A stretch of 63,547 nt of DNA from Blautia sp. (lineage in GTDB: Bacteria; Bacillota; Clostridia; Lachnospirales; Lachnospiraceae). Positions 60,901-63,547 of this stretch are shown here, in pieces (positions within the stretch are counted from its first letter, which is position 1; every line of letters starts with the position of its first letter). Where the stretch lies: positions 1 to 63,547 of the forward strand of contig JAFTPT010000030.1 in NCBI GenBank assembly GCA_017463155.1. Direction: 5' to 3'. The notes under the pieces were generated by a model. The model saw nothing but the letters and a program-made list of their open reading frames with translations. It had not been told where the DNA came from and did not search any database. The translations under genes and the position numbers were made by a program.

Positions 60901-62247
60901 TCAGGCCTGCATATCCTTCAGGAACTTCACAAGCTGAACGGCTTCTCTCGGTCCTACGATGATCTCCCAGCCCGGAAGCTTGGCTTCCAGATCGCCCTTC
61001 AGAACGGCGACCTTGCCGGGGATGACGAGCTTTCTGCACTTGATCTTCGGCTCGATCTCCTCCTTGATAAAGGTGGAGATGCTGGTGCTGGAGAACTTGC
61101 CTGCAGCCCAGGAGGTAAGAACGGAAAGTCCGCCCGCATCGTTGATGATGAAGTTAAGCGGCACACCGGAACGCTCCAGCTCGCCGTTGACAACGAAGTA
61201 GGTCAGGGCGAAGTCAACGGTCGTGACGCACAGAGAATTCTCATCCGCACCGTTCAGCGGGTAGATGCCCGGCTCGACCTTCATCGGCTTCTGCGGGTCT
61301 GTGTAAACGTTCTGACGCAGACCGAAGAGCGGAAGTCCTTCTGCATAGGTCAACTGTTCCATGACGATGATGGAACCGTATTTCATGGTGAACAGAGCTG
61401 CCAGAGCCGCCTGCATATGCAGATCGCCTTTTGCGACTCTGACCGTATTGACGATGGACGGATAACCGAAAGTCCTGTCCTCATCCTTCAGAGCGGCACG
61501 GCGTACAAGTACGGCGTTGGCAAAGGTCTCTTTGATATCAGCGCCGGTCACATCGAGGACCAGTTCCTTGTTGTCAAGCTTCTCAAGAGCGGCAACGGTA
61601 TCATACAGCTCGTTCAGGTCTTTGCCGGATACGCCGAGCACGACGCCTGCTTCCTTGGCAACAGCACTCATGGCTTCATAGTTGGATGCATTCGCGCCGT
61701 TCAGGATCGGCTTGCTGTCCTTGACTTCAGCAAGAGCAGCCTTCGCGATCTCGGGATCGGAGCAGCCAAGTACCATGGACCTGCCAAGGCCCGCAGCCTT
61801 CTTGACCAGTGCGGTATACTTGTCAGCGTCAGCGCCTTCGCCACAGTTCACATAAACGACCTCGGCATACATTCTCTCACCGATACGCTCATAGTCGACC
61901 TTCGGGATCATGGCGAGCTTCTCTTCTACCGTGGCATCATCCATGTCGGTGCAAAGAGCGACTGCATATCTGGGTTTGCTGACGAAGGTCTTCTCATGAC
62001 GGAAAAGAACGGTCTCGCCGCCAAGAGTGAATTCCTGGTCGCCGGTACCGAATTTGATCGTCTTCATGGGCGGAGCGGTCGCTGCGGACAGCTGTGCGAT
62101 CGCGTCTGCGGACATATGCGGACACTGCTCGATCTGCATTGCGCCCTGTGCAACCTTCATGGAGAAAGCCATACAGGTCGGGCATCCGCACTCTTTACAG
62201 TTTTTCTTGGGTGTCAATTTAAAGATCTGAATACCATTCAGTGCCAT
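60901..62247 (-). CDS. acsC: CO dehydrogenase/acetyl-CoA synthase corrinoid protein, large subunit
   Basis: 448 residues. The N-terminal [4Fe-4S] motif CKECGCPTCMAFSMKVAQG donates electrons for cobalt reduction. A TIM barrel (about 60-320) and a C-terminal corrinoid-binding domain (about 330-448; NDAGGLSVLTSWAAGKFSS) follow. With AcsD it carries the methyl group to acetyl-CoA synthase. It is 20 bases after acsD. AcsA and AcsB are not in the window. Confidence 0.96.
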   Translation of the reverse strand: MALNGIQIFKLTPKKNCKECGCPTCMAFSMKVAQGAMQIEQCPHMSADAIAQLSAATAPPMKTIKFGTGDQEFTLGGETVLFRHEKTFVSKPRYAVALCTDMDDATVEEKLAMIPKVDYERIGERMYAEVVYVNCGEGADADKYTALVKKAAGLGRSMVLGCSDPEIAKAALAEVKDSKPILNGANASNYEAMSAVAKEAGVVLGVSGKDLNELYDTVAALEKLDNKELVLDVTGADIKETFANAVLVRRAALKDEDRTFGYPSIVNTVRVAKGDLHMQAALAALFTMKYGSIIVMEQLTYAEGLPLFGLRQNVYTDPQKPMKVEPGIYPLNGADENSLCVTTVDFALTYFVVNGELERSGVPLNFIINDAGGLSVLTSWAAGKFSSTSISTFIKEEIEPKIKCRKLVIPGKVAVLKGDLEAKLPGWEIIVGPREAVQLVKFLKDMQA

Positions 62248-62267
62248 ATCTTTTTCCTCCTATACGA

Positions 62268-63209
62268 TTACACAAGTGCGGCGATCATTTTGGAGATCGT
62301 CTCAACAGACTTCGGATGTCTCAGGATAACTGCGTCAGAACCGGCCGCAAGGTCTGCTGCGGCGGTCATGATCTCCATATCGATCCCTCTCTCATCCTCG
62401 GGTCCCCACTCAGGCATATCTGCTTCGGAAGCGGTGGCTTCCTTCACGCCCCAGGTCTCCGCGGAGACCGGTGTAATGATAGGCATCTGCAGCATGTTGT
62501 CACTCTGGCCAAGTGCTGCACCTTTGATACGGTCCATCGTGGATACTACATATTCATATCCATATCCGGCAGCTGCGGATCCGACGTTCATAACGATCTT
62601 CTGCGCGTTTACGCCCAGCTGGGTCGTTACAACGTTCAGCTGCTTGGCAAGGTTGATATCAACAGCGGACTCCGCGCCTACGACCTGGTCGTATGCAAGG
62701 CCTGCTGCTGCACCGATTGCCTTGTAGTTTTCTTCTTTTTCGGACATAACAAGGACGTTGCGTCCCTGCAGTGCCTCTGCTACCTTGGGAAGAAGCTCCG
62801 CATCCTTCTCCACATTCTTGCAGCCCTCGACTACCAGCGGGCAGTCGACTGCGCCTGCTACTTCCTTCACGATTGCGATCAGCTCGTCAACGGACTTGTT
62901 GGTGCCGTTGGGATCTCCACCTTCCAGGTTCAGCGCCAGGAAATCGGCTCCCTCGACGGAAGCGGCCTTCTGTGCGATCTCAGCCATGGTGGAAGCACCC
63001 TCGTAGAATGCTTTCACTCCCGGAGCAAATGCATCCAGCCCAAGATCAGAAATCTCGATACCGACCTTCGGGGCATTTGCCGTCGGAGCATCAAAGGTGT
63101 AAAACGGGAAAGTGCTGTTTCCGCCCAGTGTTACCGTCTTGTCACCGCTGCCGATCGTAACTGTGTTAATCTTTGCATTGAATTTCTGTGGTTTCTGATT
63201 AAACGGCAT
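62268..63209 (-). CDS. acsD: CO dehydrogenase/acetyl-CoA synthase corrinoid protein, small subunit
   Basis: 313 residues, TIM barrel partner of AcsC (DGADFLALNLEGGDPN-type strand, here VEGADFLALNLEGGDPNGTN; YGYEYVVSTMDRIK near the corrinoid). It is the first gene after a clear promoter. Ribosome site AAGGAGGC. Full length. Confidence 0.95.
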   Translation of the reverse strand: MPFNQKPQKFNAKINTVTIGSGDKTVTLGGNSTFPFYTFDAPTANAPKVGIEISDLGLDAFAPGVKAFYEGASTMAEIAQKAASVEGADFLALNLEGGDPNGTNKSVDELIAIVKEVAGAVDCPLVVEGCKNVEKDAELLPKVAEALQGRNVLVMSEKEENYKAIGAAAGLAYDQVVGAESAVDINLAKQLNVVTTQLGVNAQKIVMNVGSAAAGYGYEYVVSTMDRIKGAALGQSDNMLQMPIITPVSAETWGVKEATASEADMPEWGPEDERGIDMEIMTAAADLAAGSDAVILRHPKSVETISKMIAALV

Positions 63210-63242
63210 GTCGCGTGTGCCTCCTTATAAAAATTTGATGCA

Positions 63243-63266
63243 GGGCATACCACGCCTGGTATGCCC
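63243..63266 (-). promoter_or_regulatory. 5' hairpin of the acs transcript
   Basis: GGGCATACCA and TGGTATGCCC form a perfect 10-base stem with a 4-base loop, beginning within about ten bases of the predicted transcription start. It may stabilise the message. No T run follows directly. Confidence 0.55.
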
Positions 63267-63280
63267 GCATATTCTGACAT

Positions 63281-63310
63281 ATTATACTACATAGATCCTG
63301 TCATTGACAA
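63281..63310 (-). promoter_or_regulatory. Promoter of the acsDCE-acsV-fchA-folD operon
   Basis: TTGTCA (63305-63310) and TATAAT (63281-63286), 18 bases apart on the minus strand, about 65 bases upstream of the acsD ribosome site. Confidence 0.7.
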
Positions 63311-63406
63311 GATAAAGATCGGTTATTTTGTCAGAACAAACTCAAGTGCCCTGAATCTCCGCTGTCAGGGAAATTCTAAAAGAATAGAAAAAATGCAAAA
63401 GCTGTA
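63311..63406. other. No gene recognised upstream of the acs promoter
   Basis: Between the promoter and the tandem repeat I see no reading frame with a ribosome site and no terminator. Any upstream acs genes would lie beyond the window. Confidence 0.4.
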
Positions 63407-63547
63407 GACGGAGCCTTAAGCTTTCGAATTGCTCCGTTGCTTCGCAACTCTCGCAATTCCGGCTTCGCCGCCCTGCCCGCCTTCCGTACGGACGGAGCCT
63501 TAAGCTTTCGAATTGCTCCGTTGCTTCGCAACTCTCGCAATTCCGGC
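63407..63547. repeat. 84-base tandem repeat running off the window
   Basis: A 57-base block at 63407-63463 recurs without change at 63491-63547, 84 bases later. The 27-base spacer contains TCCGTACGGA. Inside each block GAATTGC and GCAATTC enclose GTTGC-TTC-GCAAC, a nested hairpin. The end is not visible. Confidence 0.85.

Noticed and set aside
63407-63547. CRISPR array
   Set aside because: The repeat is 57 bases with only one 27-base spacer in view, holds nested hairpins, and no cas gene is nearby. The 27-base spacer is also smaller than usual.

Overview
The window comes from an anaerobic, acetogenic Firmicute of the class Clostridia, most like a Lachnospiraceae relative. The evidence is a corrinoid/iron-sulfur protein and methyltransferase operon of the Wood-Ljungdahl pathway (acsD-acsC-acsE-acsV-DUF3786-fchA-folD), a trimeric NADH-linked [FeFe]-hydrogenase (hydCBA), a Re-type citrate synthase, a SpoIIE/STAS module, AGGAGG-type ribosome binding sites and sigma-A promoters. 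The chromosome is GC-rich for the group. One AT-richer island of 5.16 kb stands out at 2486-7648.

Layout. 1-340: left edge with a structured segment and perhaps the first codons of a gene that leaves the window. 341-1855: XRE/AbrB regulator with a membrane acyltransferase. 2001-7907: a metallophosphoesterase gene split inside its GNHD motif by a decayed prophage (serine recombinase, endolysin, holin, tail remnants, truncated helicase). 7944-10159: MazG-like pyrophosphohydrolase and a nuclease-helicase (DUF2075), co-transcribed with the broken gene. 10345-19173: a tightly coupled operon of surface carboxylesterase, AMP-ligase fused to a degenerate HATPase-like domain, membrane acyltransferase, STAS protein, SpoIIE-type phosphatase/HATPase and LtrA-like membrane protein. 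19290-22084: methyltransferase, MATE exporter and rnpB. 22101-28776: hydCBA followed by an ABC importer, from one promoter with a Rex-like site. 28953-34822: a sensory operon of two binding proteins around a 1200-residue propeller/HD-GYP receptor. 34869-38279: small membrane protein, proB, PPK2 kinase, DUF4176 and a type-VII-secretion-like protein. 38442-47203: ACT protein, YitT with an attenuator-like leader, ABC-F ATPase, glnA, tRNA-Leu(CAA), lysA, rhomboid-like protein, aroC. 47212-55730: a long perfect hairpin, then lactonase, hemL, cobA-hemD, precorrin-2 dehydrogenase, hemA, icd and Re-citrate synthase, all on the minus strand. 55775-63310: the Wood-Ljungdahl operon. 63407-63547: the start of a tandem repeat that runs out of the window.

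The genes form a metabolic logic. Hydrogenase and the methyl branch serve CO2 fixation. Re-citrate synthase and isocitrate dehydrogenase make 2-oxoglutarate and so glutamate. Glutamate feeds the C5 pathway (hemA, hemL) to uroporphyrinogen III and precorrin-2, the route to siroheme and the corrinoid used by AcsCD. The best candidates for an undescribed system are the partner-switch/acyl-activation operon at 10345-19229 and the binding-protein/HD-GYP operon at 28953-34822. The phage attachment site can be rebuilt to the base.
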